Source: Actinomadura nitritigenes
GTDB lineage: Bacteria > Actinomycetota > Actinomycetes > Streptosporangiales > Streptosporangiaceae
DNA: 64,000 bases
Assembly (NCBI RefSeq): GCF_017573545.1
Contig: NZ_JAGEOK010000002.1
Coordinates: forward strand, 62,001-126,000
Direction: 5' to 3'
Shown: piece by piece, positions 1-9,163 of the stretch
Position numbering within the stretch: the stretch's first letter is position 1
How the letters are laid out: the number at the start of each line of letters is the position of its first letter
Translations under genes and position numbers: made by a program
Notes under the pieces: generated by a model
Told to the model about the DNA's origin: nothing
Database searches by the model: none
The model's input: the letters and a program-made list of their open reading frames with translations, nothing else

Positions 1-1091
1 CTGTGCGGGCCGCCGGGGCCGTTGAAGCTGCCGCGGCTGAGCATGTCCCACGGGCCGGTGTACGAGCGGCGCGGCGGCACCCCGTACGGGTTGTTGTAGT
101 TGTCGCCGATGCCGAGGATGTGGCTGAACTCGTGCGCGAACACGCCCATCCCGGAGCTCTCCGCCTGCGTGGAGCTGCCGGTGATCGCGTTCGGCCAGAT
201 CGTCGCGCCCGCCTGCCACGACGTCCAGTCGACGTAGCGGGTCTTCACCCAGTTGGGCAGGCTCGGGTCGCCCGGACCCCACTCGGCCGGGACGTCCTCC
301 TTGGTCTGGAACTTCATCTGCCCGAACTCCTGCCAGGTGGACGACTCGTCCTGCCCGGCGCTGAGGAAGAAGACGAAGTCGAACTTCTTCGCCGTCTCCT
401 CGCCGACGTCCGCGATCCACGCGGCGCGCGCGTCCTTGCGCAGGTCGCGGCCGCAGGTGTCGCCCGTCGGGCAGCCGGTCCCGCCCTGCATGCCGTCCAC
501 GCCGTACTCGTGGTCCTTGGCGGGCATCCGGTACGCGCCGAACGCGGTGAGGTCCACGCCGTAGCGGCCGCCGGAGTCCTCCATCCAGTACTCGTGCAGG
601 GTGTGGCCGTGGTTCAGGTCCTCGGGCTTGTTGAGGAAGTCCTGGTAGAACCCGGCGACCCGGTCGCGGGGGACGTCCCCGACCGCGTTCGGGTTCCCGA
701 AGATGGTGGAGTTCCTCGGCTGCGTGATCACGAACGGCTGGTTCGGGTAGTCGACCAGGACGACCGCGCCCTTGAAGTTCTTGATCGAGCCCTGGTGGGA
801 CGGGTCGGCCCACGAGGTACCGGGGACCGAGGTGTAGTCGTCCCAGGTCATCGTGTCGGGAAGCTCGTAGTTCTGCGGGTCGATCGGGCGCGGGCCGCCG
901 GCCGCGTAGGTGCGGGCGGACGGCCGGCTCCGCTGCCACGGCTGCGTCTGCGGCCAGTGCCGCATCTGCCAGGGGTTCGCGGTGGGCTTCGGGATCGGAG
1001 GCTCGGTCTGCGCGGCGGCCGGCACGGCCGCGAGTCCCGCGAGCAGCACCGTCGCCGTCACGGGCACCAGCAGCGTCTTCTTGGCGCGCAT
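1..1091 (-). CDS. Secreted M6-family metalloprotease (partial, C-terminus outside window)
   Basis: Reading from an ATG at 1091 on the minus strand gives an open frame that runs off the left edge. The first ~28 residues are a signal peptide (MRAKK, a hydrophobic Leu/Val/Ala stretch, then an AAA-Q type cleavage site), so the protein is exported. Near residue 319 is the zinc-protease motif HEFSH followed by ILGIGDNYNNPYG, and then a GPWDMLSRG segment; this HExxH plus conserved downstream Asp-Asn/Met context is typical of the M6 (immune inhibitor A-like) peptidases. A GGGGAG ribosome site precedes the ATG. It probably degrades extracellular protein. The C-terminal part, where such enzymes carry substrate- or wall-binding domains, is not visible. 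Confidence 0.88.
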   Translation of the reverse strand, partial: MRAKKTLLVPVTATVLLAGLAAVPAAAQTEPPIPKPTANPWQMRHWPQTQPWQRSRPSARTYAAGGPRPIDPQNYELPDTMTWDDYTSVPGTSWADPSHQGSIKNFKGAVVLVDYPNQPFVITQPRNSTIFGNPNAVGDVPRDRVAGFYQDFLNKPEDLNHGHTLHEYWMEDSGGRYGVDLTAFGAYRMPAKDHEYGVDGMQGGTGCPTGDTCGRDLRKDARAAWIADVGEETAKKFDFVFFLSAGQDESSTWQEFGQMKFQTKEDVPAEWGPGDPSLPNWVKTRYVDWTSWQAGATIWPNAITGSSTQAESSGMGVFAHEFSHILGIGDNYNNPYGVPPRRSYTGPWDMLSRGSFNGPGGPH

Positions 1092-1245
1092 GTCTCCCCT
1101 GTCTCAGGTGGTCACTGAGAACGTAAGGAGCGCCGTTCCGCCGCGCTACGGCCTACTTATACGATCTTGCGGCGTTCGCCCTGGCATGTCCCGCCGTGGC
1201 CTGTTCCGCGCCGCTCGCTCCAGGCTCGTCTGCCTGCGACGGTCC

Positions 1246-1725
1246 TTACAGCAGCGCGCGCGTGGCGACGACGATGCCGTCCTCGTCGCTGTAGAGCCAG
1301 TCGCCCGCGCCGAACTCCACGCCGCCGAAGGCCACCGGCGCGTCCACCTCGCCGGCGCCGTCCTTGGCGCTCTTGCGCGGGTTGGAGCCGAGCGCCTTGA
1401 CGCCGAGGTCGAGGCCGCGCAGCGCCACCACGTCCCGGACGGCCCCGTTGATCACCACGCCGGCCCACCCGTTCGCCACCGCGGACGCCGCGATCATGTC
1501 GCCCATCAGCGCGGACGCCAGCGACCCGCCACCGTCGACGACCAGCACCCGGCCCTCGCCGGGGGTGTTCAGCACCCGCTTCACCAGGCCGTTGTCGCGG
1601 TGGCAGCGCACCGTCGACACCGGCCCCGCGAACGACGCCCGGCCGCCGTACCGCCGGAACTGCGTCTCGCAGCTGCGCAGCTCGTCCCCGAAGTCGTCGA
1701 TGAGGTCAGCGGTCGCGAAGTCCAT
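1246..1725 (-). CDS. RraA-family protein (aldolase/decarboxylase-like)
   Basis: This 159-residue protein has the full RraA fold signature: [11 protein letters not shown] at the start, the glycine-rich [15 protein letters not shown] loop, and NGAVRDV, whose Arg-Asp pair binds substrate and divalent metal in the class II HMG/CHA aldolases. Family members are either inhibitors of RNase E (RraA proper, in proteobacteria) or 4-hydroxy-4-methyl-2-oxoglutarate/4-carboxy-4-hydroxy-2-oxoadipate aldolases. Actinomycetes generally lack a proteobacterial degradosome of that type, so an enzymatic role is more likely, but no pathway neighbours support it. It lies alone between the protease and the Lrp regulator on the same strand. 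Confidence 0.85.
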   Translation of the reverse strand: MDFATADLIDDFGDELRSCETQFRRYGGRASFAGPVSTVRCHRDNGLVKRVLNTPGEGRVLVVDGGGSLASALMGDMIAASAVANGWAGVVINGAVRDVVALRGLDLGVKALGSNPRKSAKDGAGEVDAPVAFGGVEFGAGDWLYSDEDGIVVATRALL

Positions 1726-1759
1726 GCCCGGCAGCCTACTGCTCGGTAACCGGGGGCGG

Positions 1760-2218
1760 TCAGCCGGACGGGGCGTCGGTGGGGCGGCCGATCAGGCGGG
1801 ACAGGACGATCGCGGTCTTCGTCGCCGTGATGTTCTCCTCCCGGCGCAGCCGTTCGAGGGCCTGCTCCAGGTGCTGGATGTCGCGGGCCCGGACGTGCAC
1901 CAGCGCGCTGGCGTCGCCGCTGATCGTGTAGGCCGCGACCACCTCCGGGTGGCCGCGGACGCTGGAGTAGATCTCCTCCGGGGACGTCGCGCCGGTGCAG
2001 AAGATCTCGATGAACGCCTCGGTCGTCCAGCCGAGCGCGGCCGGGTCGACCACCGCCGCGAACCCGTTGATCACGCCGTCCGCGCGCAGCCGGTCGACCC
2101 GCCGCTTCACCGCGGGCGCCGACAGCCCTACCTTGTCGCCGATCTGCGCGTAGGAGGCGCGGCCGTCCTCCAGGAGCCGCGCAACGATTCGACGGTCCAG
2201 ATCGTCAAGACGCAACAA
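1760..2218 (-). CDS. Lrp/AsnC-family transcriptional regulator
   Basis: The protein has an N-terminal winged helix-turn-helix ([41 protein letters not shown]) and a C-terminal RAM/ligand domain ending in [10 protein letters not shown], at the usual ~150 residues. No ATG or GTG fits the family N-terminus. Two consecutive TTG codons at 2218 and 2215 precede RLDDLDRR, and a GGGGG tract lies 6 nt upstream of the first, so a TTG start is proposed; the open frame extends upstream without homology. It is divergent from rocD across a ~180-bp region, the usual arrangement for an arginine/ornithine-responsive regulator, so it likely controls rocD. The ligand is inferred, not shown. Confidence 0.85.
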   Translation of the reverse strand: MLRLDDLDRRIVARLLEDGRASYAQIGDKVGLSAPAVKRRVDRLRADGVINGFAAVVDPAALGWTTEAFIEIFCTGATSPEEIYSSVRGHPEVVAAYTISGDASALVHVRARDIQHLEQALERLRREENITATKTAIVLSRLIGRPTDAPSG

Positions 2219-2399
2219 ACAGCACCCCCAAAGTCGGTTTTCGTCATTGGTCGCCCGTAAGACCCGAACATACGCTGGATATGGACCGGGCGGCCACCCG
2301 CCGCGGCGGTCACTCCCCCCCTCGGCACCGGGCACCCCCGTCCGGTGTCCCGGCGATGCCCGGCCCGACCGGCCGGACCCGAACGCGTAAAGGAGCGTC

Positions 2400-3593
2400 G
2401 TGACGGCGACCGAACAGCTGCGGGCGATGTCCGAGGAGCACAGCGCGCACAACTACCACCCCCTCCCGATCGTCGTCGCCGACGCCGAGGGCGCCTGGCT
2501 CACCGACGTCGAGGGCCGCCGCTACCTGGACATGCTGGCGGCCTACTCCGCCGTCAACTTCGGGCACCGCAACCCGCGCCTCGTCGCGGCCGCCCGGCGG
2601 CAGCTCGAGCGGGTCACCCTGGTCAGCCGCGCGTTCGACCACGACCAGTTCGGGCCGTTCGTCACCGAGCTGGCCGAGCTGTGCGGCAAGGACATGGTGC
2701 TGCCGATGAACAGCGGCGCCGAGGCCGTCGAGACGGCGCTGAAGACCGCCCGCAAGTGGGGCTACGAGGTGAAGGGCGTCCCCTCCGGGGAGGCGAACAT
2801 CATCACGTTCGAGGGCAACTTCCACGGCCGCACCACCACGATCGTCAGCTTCTCCACCGACCCCGACGCCCGGGACTCCTACGGCCCCTACACGCCGGGG
2901 TTCCGGACCGTCCCGTACGGGGACGTCGACGCGCTGAAGGCGGCCATGGACGCCTCGACCGTCGGCGTGCTGATCGAGCCGATCCAGGGCGAGGCCGGCG
3001 TGAACGTCCCGCCGAGCGGGTTCCTGCGCGCGGTGCGGGAGCTGTGCACCGCGAACGGCACGCTGATGATGGCCGACGAGATCCAGTCGGGCCTCGGCCG
3101 CACCGGCACCACGTTCGCCGTCGAGCACGAGAACGTCGTCCCCGACGTCTACATCCTCGGCAAGGCGCTCGGCGGCGGCATCATGCCGGTGTCCGCCGTG
3201 GTCGCCGACCGGGACGTGCTCGGCGTGTTCAAGCCGGGCCAGCACGGCTCCACGTTCGGCGGCAACCCGCTGGCCTGCGCGATCGGCCGCGAGGTGATCG
3301 CGATGCTGCGGACCGGCGAGTACCAGGAGCGGTCCCGCGCGCTCGGCGCGCACCTGCACGACCGGCTCGGCCGGCTGCCCGGCGACCTCGTCCGCGAGGT
3401 GCGCGGCCGCGGCCTGTGGGCGGGCGTCGAGCTGTACGGCCGGGCCCGTCCGGTCAGCGAGCGGCTGATGGAGCTCGGCGTGCTGGCCAAGGAGACGCAC
3501 GAGACGACGCTCCGCCTGGCCCCGCCCCTCGTCGTCGAGCGGGAGGACCTCGACTGGGCGCTGGACCAGCTGGAGGCGGCTCTCAAGGGCTGA
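2400..3593 (+). CDS. rocD: Ornithine aminotransferase
   Basis: A class III PLP aminotransferase of 397 residues, the normal size for ornithine:2-oxo-acid transaminase, which makes glutamate-5-semialdehyde from ornithine in arginine catabolism. The start MTATEQLRAMSEEHSAHNYHPLP, the MNSGAEAVETALK loop, FHGRT, and MMADEIQSGLGRTG followed by LGKALGGG (PLP Schiff-base Lys) are all present. The start is GTG at 2400 with an AAAGGAG ribosome site. It is transcribed away from the Lrp regulator. In many actinomycetes a dimethylarginine dimethylaminohydrolase gene accompanies rocD; none is present here. Confidence 0.95.
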   Translation: MTATEQLRAMSEEHSAHNYHPLPIVVADAEGAWLTDVEGRRYLDMLAAYSAVNFGHRNPRLVAAARRQLERVTLVSRAFDHDQFGPFVTELAELCGKDMVLPMNSGAEAVETALKTARKWGYEVKGVPSGEANIITFEGNFHGRTTTIVSFSTDPDARDSYGPYTPGFRTVPYGDVDALKAAMDASTVGVLIEPIQGEAGVNVPPSGFLRAVRELCTANGTLMMADEIQSGLGRTGTTFAVEHENVVPDVYILGKALGGGIMPVSAVVADRDVLGVFKPGQHGSTFGGNPLACAIGREVIAMLRTGEYQERSRALGAHLHDRLGRLPGDLVREVRGRGLWAGVELYGRARPVSERLMELGVLAKETHETTLRLAPPLVVEREDLDWALDQLEAALKG

Positions 3594-3669
3594 GCCCCGC
3601 CCGGTAAAGAGTTACCCGCGACCCGCCTGTCCGCGCGGAGCGCGCCTCCGCCCGGGGGAGGGTGTGCGC

Positions 3670-4680
3670 ATGCAGCACAACCCGTCCCCGCAGGACAGCC
3701 CGGAGCAGGAGAAGCCGACCGGCCGCCGACGACGCCGGGTCCTCATCGGCTGCGGCGTGCTGGCCACCGGCGCGCTGGCGCTGCTCGGCGGCGGCGCCTA
3801 CCTGCTGGAGAACGCCTACAACGACGGCGTGAAGCGGATCGCGGGCGCGATGCCGGAGCGGAGCGGCCGCCCGGTGTCGACGGGACGCGGCGAGAACTGG
3901 CTGCTGATCGGGTCGGACCGGCGCTCGGACATGCCGTCGATGGGCGCCCGGTCCGACACGATCATGCTGGTGCACCTGTCCGGGCGGGACGGCCGGGTGT
4001 CGGTCGTCGCGATCCCGCGGGACAGCTGGGTGCCGATCCCCGGGCACGGCTCCGGGAAGATCAACGCGGCGTTCTCCTACGGCGGGCCGAAGCTGCTGAT
4101 CCGGACGGTCGAGCAGCTCACGAGCGTGCGCGTCGACCACTACGCCGCGCTGGACTTCGGCGGGTTCGTGAAGATGACCGACGCGCTCGGCGGCGTGGAC
4201 GTGACGGTCGAGAAGCGCACGTACGACCCGATGCACAACCGGACCTGGCCCGCCGGGCACCAGCACCTGAACGGCGTCGAGGCGCTCGACTTCGTCCGGC
4301 AGCGGTGGAACCTGCCCGGCGGCGACCTCGACCGGATCAAGCGGCAGCAGGCGTTCCTGCACGCGCTGGCCGGCAAGGCCCTCGACACCCGCAACCCGCT
4401 GAAGATCGACCGGTTCATCCGGGCGGCGACGCACTCGGTGACCGTGGACGACTCGGTGACCGCGGGCACGCTGCGCGGGCTGGCGGCGCGGCTGCTGAAG
4501 ACGCCGCTGATGGAGTACCTGACGGCGCCGGTCGACCGGTTCGCGTCGCGGGGCGGGCAGAGCGTGGTGCTGCTGGACAAGGCCGCCGGCGACGAGCTGT
4601 TCGCCGACGTCCGCGGCGACCGGGTGGGCGACTTCGTGGCCCGCAACGGCGCGGCGAACTCGGTCGGGACCGTCCGCTGA
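3670..4680 (+). CDS. LCP (LytR-CpsA-Psr) family glycopolymer transferase
   Basis: A 336-residue type II membrane protein: a cytoplasmic Arg-rich N-terminus (TGRRRRRVLIG), one TM helix at about residues 22-43, then an extracytoplasmic LCP domain. LCP hallmarks include LLIGSDRRSD, RSDTIMLVH, VSVVAIPRDSWV, GKINAAFSYGG and FVRQRWNLPGGDLDRIKRQQ. Family enzymes transfer lipid-linked glycopolymers onto peptidoglycan. ATG at 3670 is preferred over GTG at 3664 because the GGAGG at 3657-3661 is 8 nt from the ATG but only 2 nt from the GTG. It appears monocistronic. Confidence 0.93.
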   Translation: MQHNPSPQDSPEQEKPTGRRRRRVLIGCGVLATGALALLGGGAYLLENAYNDGVKRIAGAMPERSGRPVSTGRGENWLLIGSDRRSDMPSMGARSDTIMLVHLSGRDGRVSVVAIPRDSWVPIPGHGSGKINAAFSYGGPKLLIRTVEQLTSVRVDHYAALDFGGFVKMTDALGGVDVTVEKRTYDPMHNRTWPAGHQHLNGVEALDFVRQRWNLPGGDLDRIKRQQAFLHALAGKALDTRNPLKIDRFIRAATHSVTVDDSVTAGTLRGLAARLLKTPLMEYLTAPVDRFASRGGQSVVLLDKAAGDELFADVRGDRVGDFVARNGAANSVGTVR

Positions 4681-4744
4681 AACAGGGCGTGACCTGTACG
4701 GATAAGTCGGGCATCAAGACAATGTGACGACAGAGGTCTACATG

Positions 4745-4766
4745 GATTAGTCTAAGTGGACTAATC
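4745..4766. promoter_or_regulatory. Palindromic operator upstream of padR
   Basis: A perfect inverted repeat, GATTAGTC-6 nt-GACTAATC, lies 25-46 bp upstream of the padR start codon. PadR regulators commonly bind such sites in their own promoter and repress an adjacent efflux pump. Binding by this PadR is inferred from position and symmetry. The half-site is AT-rich compared with its surroundings, as expected for a real regulatory site here. Confidence 0.7.
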
Positions 4767-4790
4767 GACGTCGACCACGAAGGTCGCTCC

Positions 4791-5441
4791 ATGTCCCGAC
4801 CCCTCACACCGCTCGCGCTGGCCGTCCTGCGCATGCTGTGCGGCGGGCCCATGCACCCGTACGAGATGCAGCAGCGGATCCGCGACCACGCCTACGACCA
4901 GGCCGTCAAGGTCACGCACGGCTCGCTCTACCACTCGGTGGAGCGGCTCGCCTCCGCCGGCCTGATCGAGCCGCTCGAGACGGCGCGCGAGGGCCGCCGC
5001 CCGGAACGGACCGTCTACGCGGTCACCAGCGCCGGACGCGACGCCGCGCACATCCGCCTCGCCGAGCTGCTCGCCAAGCCCGTCGAGGAGTTCCCGCTGT
5101 TCGGGACGGGCCTGGCGTTCATCAACCTGCTGCCCGAGGCGGAGGTCGCCCGGCAGCTGCGGGCCCGCGCCATCGCGCTGGAGGCGCTGCTCGTCGGGAA
5201 CCAGGCGGCCAACGACTCGCTCCGCAAGCGCGGGCTGGAGCGCCACAAGCTGCTCGACCAGGAATGGGCCATCGCCCGGTTCCGCGGCGAGCTGGAGTTC
5301 GTCCAGAACCTGGCCGACGACCTGGAATCCGGGCGCCTCACCTGGACCGGCAAGACCGGGGTGACCTCCTGCCACCCGCCCGACCAGCACGACCATCGCA
5401 CCGACTACCACGCACGCCGTAACGACGAGGGGGCACCATGA
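4791..5441 (+). CDS. PadR-family transcriptional repressor
   Basis: The 216-residue protein begins with the PadR winged helix: LTPLALAVLRMLCGGPMHPYEM, the recognition segment VTHGSLYHSVERLASAGLIEP, and the wing ERTVYAVTSAGR. The C-terminal half is helical, the coiled-coil dimerisation domain. Its stop overlaps the start of the exporter gene (ATGA), so the two are cotranscribed and translationally coupled. The inverted repeat at 4745-4766 is its probable operator, with the exported drug or a related small molecule as likely inducer. Confidence 0.93.
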   Translation: MSRPLTPLALAVLRMLCGGPMHPYEMQQRIRDHAYDQAVKVTHGSLYHSVERLASAGLIEPLETAREGRRPERTVYAVTSAGRDAAHIRLAELLAKPVEEFPLFGTGLAFINLLPEAEVARQLRARAIALEALLVGNQAANDSLRKRGLERHKLLDQEWAIARFRGELEFVQNLADDLESGRLTWTGKTGVTSCHPPDQHDHRTDYHARRNDEGAP

Positions 5442-7054
5442 GCAAGTGGCGCGGGAACCCATGGGCGATCCTGCTGACGCTCTCACTCGGTTTCTTCATG
5501 ACGCTGCTCGACCTGACGATCGTGAACATCGCGATCCCGAGCATGATCGACAAGCTGAACGCCTCGCTGGACGAGGTCCTCTGGGTGGTCAACGCCTACA
5601 TCCTGGTGCTGGCCGTGCTGCTCATCACCGCCGGCCGCCTCGGCGACCTGTGGGGCAAGAAGAACCTGTTCATCGCCGGCGTGGCGCTGTTCACCCTGTC
5701 CAGCCTGGCGTGCGGGATCTCCCAGGACCCGACCCAGCTGATCGCGGCCCGCGCCGTGCAGGGCCTCGGCGCCGCGCTGCTGATGCCGCAGACGATGTCG
5801 ATCATCATCGGGGTGTTCCCGCCGGAACGGCGCGGCACCGCGCTCGGCGTCTGGGGCGCCGTCGCGGGCGTGTCCACGATCGCCGGGCCGACCATCGGCG
5901 GGCTGCTGGTCACCAGCCTCGACTGGCGGTGGATCTTCTTCGTGAACCTGCCGATCGGCATCATCGTGCTGGCGCTCGCCGTGCCGATCCTGCCCGGCCA
6001 CACCCCCACCGTGAAGCACCGCTTCGACATCGCCGGCGTCGCTCTCGCCTCCGCCGGGCTGTTCTGCCTGACGTTCGCGCTGACCGAGGGCCAGAAGTAC
6101 GACTGGAACGAGGGCATCTGGGGCCTGATCGCCGCCGGGCTCGGCCTCTTCGTGATCTTCTACGTCTACCAGCGGACGCAGCAGGACCGCGAGCCGCTGG
6201 TCCCGTTCTCGCTGTTCCGCGACCGCAACTTCACGATCCTCAACTTCGTCGGCGCCGCCGTCTCCATCGGCATGATCGGCATGTTCCTGCCGATGACGAT
6301 CTACATGCAGTCCGTCCTCGGCTTCAGCGCCCTGAAGGCCGGCCTCGTGATGGCGCCGTCCTCGGTCGTGTCGATGTTCCTCGCGCCCGTCGCCGGCAAG
6401 CTGTCCGACCGCATCGGCGGCAAGTTCATCCTGATGGGCGGCCTCACCCTCTACGCGATCGGCATGCTGTGGCTGGTGCTCGTCGCCGAGGTCGGGACGG
6501 GCTGGACCGCGTTCATCCCCGCTCTCGTCGTCGCCGGGTTCGGCATCGGCGGCGTGTTCGCGCCGATGGCCACCGAGGCGACCCGCAATGTGCCGCCCCG
6601 GCTGGCCGGCGCCGCGTCCGGCGTGAACAACACCGTCCGCCAGATCGGCTCGGTCCTCGGCAGCGCCGCCGTCGGCGCCGTCCTGCAGAACCAGCTCGCC
6701 TCGTCGCTCAAGGACGAGGCCGCGACCCGCGCGGCGGCGCTCCCGCCGGACGTGCGGCCCGGGTTCGTCAAGGGCTTCGCCGGCGCCGCCAAGGGCGGCC
6801 TGGAGGTCGGCGCGGGCCAGACCGGCACCCGGCAGAAGCTGCCGCCGGGCGTCCCGCAGAGCGTCGTGCACCAGGTCCAGCAGGTCGCCGGCCAGGTGTT
6901 CTCGCACGGCTTCGTGCACGCGCTGAAGCCGACGATGATCCTGCCGATCGCCGTCGTGCTGGCCGGCGCCGCCGCCTGCTTCGGCGTGAAGGGCTACCGC
7001 TCCACCCCGGCACCGGGCGCCCCCGAACCCGCCCCCGCCACGGTCAAGAGCTGA
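5438..7054 (+). CDS. DHA2-family (EmrB/QacA) drug:H+ antiporter
   Basis: The 538-residue integral membrane protein has 14 predicted TM helices. TM1 carries MTLLDLTIVNIAIPSM, the DHA2 motif D1, and the motif A loop appears as GRLGDLWGKKNLF. It is a proton-driven exporter of hydrophobic drugs or a specialised metabolite. A loop of about 70 residues before the last helix is Gly/Gln-rich, as in other actinomycete members. It is translationally coupled to padR, so expression should be induced by a ligand that releases the repressor. The substrate cannot be read from sequence. Confidence 0.94.
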   Translation: MSKWRGNPWAILLTLSLGFFMTLLDLTIVNIAIPSMIDKLNASLDEVLWVVNAYILVLAVLLITAGRLGDLWGKKNLFIAGVALFTLSSLACGISQDPTQLIAARAVQGLGAALLMPQTMSIIIGVFPPERRGTALGVWGAVAGVSTIAGPTIGGLLVTSLDWRWIFFVNLPIGIIVLALAVPILPGHTPTVKHRFDIAGVALASAGLFCLTFALTEGQKYDWNEGIWGLIAAGLGLFVIFYVYQRTQQDREPLVPFSLFRDRNFTILNFVGAAVSIGMIGMFLPMTIYMQSVLGFSALKAGLVMAPSSVVSMFLAPVAGKLSDRIGGKFILMGGLTLYAIGMLWLVLVAEVGTGWTAFIPALVVAGFGIGGVFAPMATEATRNVPPRLAGAASGVNNTVRQIGSVLGSAAVGAVLQNQLASSLKDEAATRAAALPPDVRPGFVKGFAGAAKGGLEVGAGQTGTRQKLPPGVPQSVVHQVQQVAGQVFSHGFVHALKPTMILPIAVVLAGAAACFGVKGYRSTPAPGAPEPAPATVKS

Positions 7055-7064
7055 CCCGGACCGC

Positions 7065-7126
7065 GTTCACGTGCGGCGGGCCGCCGTCATGGCAGGGCTG
7101 ATGACGGAGGCTCGCCGCACGTCAAC
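7065..7126. terminator. Long hairpin at convergent gene ends (repeat family member A)
   Basis: Outer arms 7065-7078 and 7113-7126 are complementary over 14 bp with one mismatch (core ACGTGCGGCG/CGCCGCACGT). Inside them CCGTCAT at 7084-7090 pairs with ATGACGG at 7101-7107. It lies between the exporter stop and the flavin reductase stop, and the right arm overlaps the latter. No U-tract follows, so it is probably a bidirectional, T-less terminator. It shares arm sequence with the hairpins near 12.95, 42.4 and 51.47 kb. Confidence 0.7.
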
Positions 7127-7643
7127 GAGCGAGGCGGCCGTACTCGCCGCCGTAGAAGATGAGGGGGCGGGCGTCGGGGGACGGGACGTGCAGGCTCAGG
7201 ACCTCGCCGACGACGATGCTGTGGTCACCGGCGTCGTGGACGGCGTGGGTCCGGCATTCCAGGGCGGCGACGGCGTCCTGGAAGATCGCGGCGCCGGTGA
7301 CCGGGCCGCGGACGTGGTCCCAGCCCTGGAGCTGGCCGTCCAGCATCCGGCCGCGGGTCGCGAACCACTGCGAGGCGTCCCGCATCCCCTCGGACAGCAC
7401 CGACACCGCCCACTCGCCGGCGTCCAGCGCCAGGTCGTGGAAGCGCGCGATCTTCTCGGGGCAGAACATCACCAGCAGCGGGTCCAGCGACACCGAGGCG
7501 AACGCGTTCACCGTCATGGCGTGGTCGGCGCCGTCCACCACGCTCGTCACGATCGCGACGCCCGTCGCGAACCTGCCCGCCACCCGCCGGAACAGGCGGG
7601 GATCCGCGCCCGGGTCCACACGGTCGCCGCTCACAACGCGCAC
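7122..7643 (-). CDS. Flavin reductase family protein (FMN/FAD-binding)
   Basis: The 173-residue protein has the flavin reductase split-barrel pattern: FRRVAGRFATGVAIVTS, the flavin-binding segment MTVNAFASVSLDPLLVMFCP, and HSIVVGEVLSL near the end. These NAD(P)H-dependent proteins supply reduced flavin to partner monooxygenases or reduce other acceptors. No monooxygenase partner is adjacent, so the physiological role is open. The start is GTG at 7643. The gene ends inside the hairpin at 7065-7126. Confidence 0.88.
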   Translation of the reverse strand: MRVVSGDRVDPGADPRLFRRVAGRFATGVAIVTSVVDGADHAMTVNAFASVSLDPLLVMFCPEKIARFHDLALDAGEWAVSVLSEGMRDASQWFATRGRMLDGQLQGWDHVRGPVTGAAIFQDAVAALECRTHAVHDAGDHSIVVGEVLSLHVPSPDARPLIFYGGEYGRLAR

Positions 7644-7658
7644 ACCCTAGCGATCCCC

Positions 7659-8162
7659 CTACCCGCGGGTGCGCGCCGCCCTCCCGGTGAGCCACTGCCC
7701 CGCCGGACCTGGCGACGGGACCCGCGCCACCGCGATCCCCGCGGCCACCATGCCGCCGACGATGTACACATACCCCGCGAGCGTGCCCGGAACGACCAGG
7801 TCGCCCTCCGGCCGCTGCATCGACATCACGATCACCGCGGCGCCCCACACCACCGCCGGCACCGCCGCGCCGATCTTGCCGCCCATGCCCAGCCCGGCCA
7901 GCCGGACCATGGCGTACACCAGCGGCACCAGCACGATCGAGGTGACCGGCACGTCCCCGGCCGTCCACTCCTGGGCGTACGAGCCGACCAGGCCGAAGAC
8001 CCCGCCGAGCAGCCCGAGCGCCGCGTACGCCGCGCCCGTCACCACCGCGCCCAGCGGGCCCTCGCCGCGGCCGCCCGCCTCGACGGCCGCGGACGCGCCG
8101 CCCGCCGCGCCGGCGGGAAGATCGTCCTTGGCCAGGCTCACCCGTGCCTCGTCCTCGTCCAC
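7659..8162 (-). CDS. DUF6113-type integral membrane protein
   Basis: The 167-residue protein has a charged, Ala/Gly-rich cytoplasmic N-terminus of ~40 residues followed by four hydrophobic segments (AAYAALGLLGGVFGLVG, TSIVLVPLVYAMVRLAGLG, AAVPAVVWGAAVIVMS, YIVGGMVAAGIAVA). Function is unknown. It lies 21 bp downstream of mshB on the same strand, a position that DUF6113 proteins commonly hold in actinomycetes, so it is probably cotranscribed with mshB. This naming rests on recalled pattern and context rather than a search. Confidence 0.7.
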   Translation of the reverse strand: MDEDEARVSLAKDDLPAGAAGGASAAVEAGGRGEGPLGAVVTGAAYAALGLLGGVFGLVGSYAQEWTAGDVPVTSIVLVPLVYAMVRLAGLGMGGKIGAAVPAVVWGAAVIVMSMQRPEGDLVVPGTLAGYVYIVGGMVAAGIAVARVPSPGPAGQWLTGRAARTRG

Positions 8163-8183
8163 GGCCTCAGCGTATCCAGCCGG

Positions 8184-9089
8184 TCAGCCGTCCGCGTCGT
8201 CCAGACCGGCGAAGAGGTCGGTCTCGCGGCGGCCCGGGCCGACGGGGCCGAGTTCGCCCGCCTGGAGGATGAAGTACTCGGTGCCGAACGCCTGCTGCCC
8301 GAGGTTGTTCGACAGCGCGAAGAACGGCCCGGCCTCCTCCGGCGCCACCGTGATCTGGGTGCGGTGCGCGCGCAGCGCCGCCAGCTTGGCGGGCAGGTGC
8401 GCGCGGGCGTCCACGACCGTGGTGACCTGCCCGTCCGGGACGCCGGAGCCCAGCTCGTCCAGCCCGGCGACCCGCGCGAACGGCAGCTTCGCCTCGCGCA
8501 TCACCGCGATCGCCCGCGCCAGCACGGTGCGCGGGGTGGCGTAGGCGTAGAACTTCGCGGCGCGCCACGGCTCCCCGCCGCCGGTGAAGGACGGGTCGGC
8601 GGCCATCTCGAACGCCCGCCAGGCGACGCGGTGCGCCTGGATGTGGTCGGGATGGCCGTAGTTGCCGCGCTCGTCGTAGGTGACGATGACGTGCGGCCGG
8701 ACCTCCCGGATGATCTTCGCGAGCTCCGCGCCGGCCTCCTCGACGTCGGCCTGCCAGAAGCTGCGCGGGTCGTCGTTGGTGGCGGTGCCCATCATGCCCG
8801 AGTCGCGCCACCGGCCGGGACCGCCGAGGTAGCGGTGGTCGCGGACGCCGAGCGCCGCGGCGGCCGCCGCCATCTCCCCGATCCGGTACTCGCCGAGGCG
8901 GTCCTCCTTGTCGGAGGCCAGGTGGCGCAGCTCATCGGGGATGACCTCGCCCTCCTCGCCCAGCGTGCAGGTGACGAGACAGACGTGGGCGCCCTCGGCG
9001 GCGTACTTGGCCATGGTCGCCCCGGTCCCGATGGACTCGTCGTCCGGATGGGCATGGACGAACAGGATCCGCGGCTCCTTCATGGTCAC
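8184..9089 (-). CDS. mshB: N-acetyl-1-D-myo-inositol-2-amino-2-deoxy-alpha-D-glucopyranoside deacetylase
   Basis: MshB removes the acetyl group from GlcNAc-inositol in mycothiol biosynthesis, the actinobacterial low-molecular-weight thiol pathway. The zinc motif [10 protein letters not shown] (His and Asp ligands, Asp base) is at residues ~10-19 and the third ligand lies in [10 protein letters not shown]. Length (~300 residues) matches the family. The start may be GTG at 9089 or ATG at 9083, and no strong ribosome site separates them. It is probably cotranscribed with the downstream membrane protein. Confidence 0.93.
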   Translation of the reverse strand: MTMKEPRILFVHAHPDDESIGTGATMAKYAAEGAHVCLVTCTLGEEGEVIPDELRHLASDKEDRLGEYRIGEMAAAAAALGVRDHRYLGGPGRWRDSGMMGTATNDDPRSFWQADVEEAGAELAKIIREVRPHVIVTYDERGNYGHPDHIQAHRVAWRAFEMAADPSFTGGGEPWRAAKFYAYATPRTVLARAIAVMREAKLPFARVAGLDELGSGVPDGQVTTVVDARAHLPAKLAALRAHRTQITVAPEEAGPFFALSNNLGQQAFGTEYFILQAGELGPVGPGRRETDLFAGLDDADG

Positions 9090-9163
9090 GAGCCTACTCA
9101 GGGGTCGCGGGCACGGCGATGACCGCCCTGCCCGCGCGGCCCCGGCGGCGGGGCGGCCGCCCG

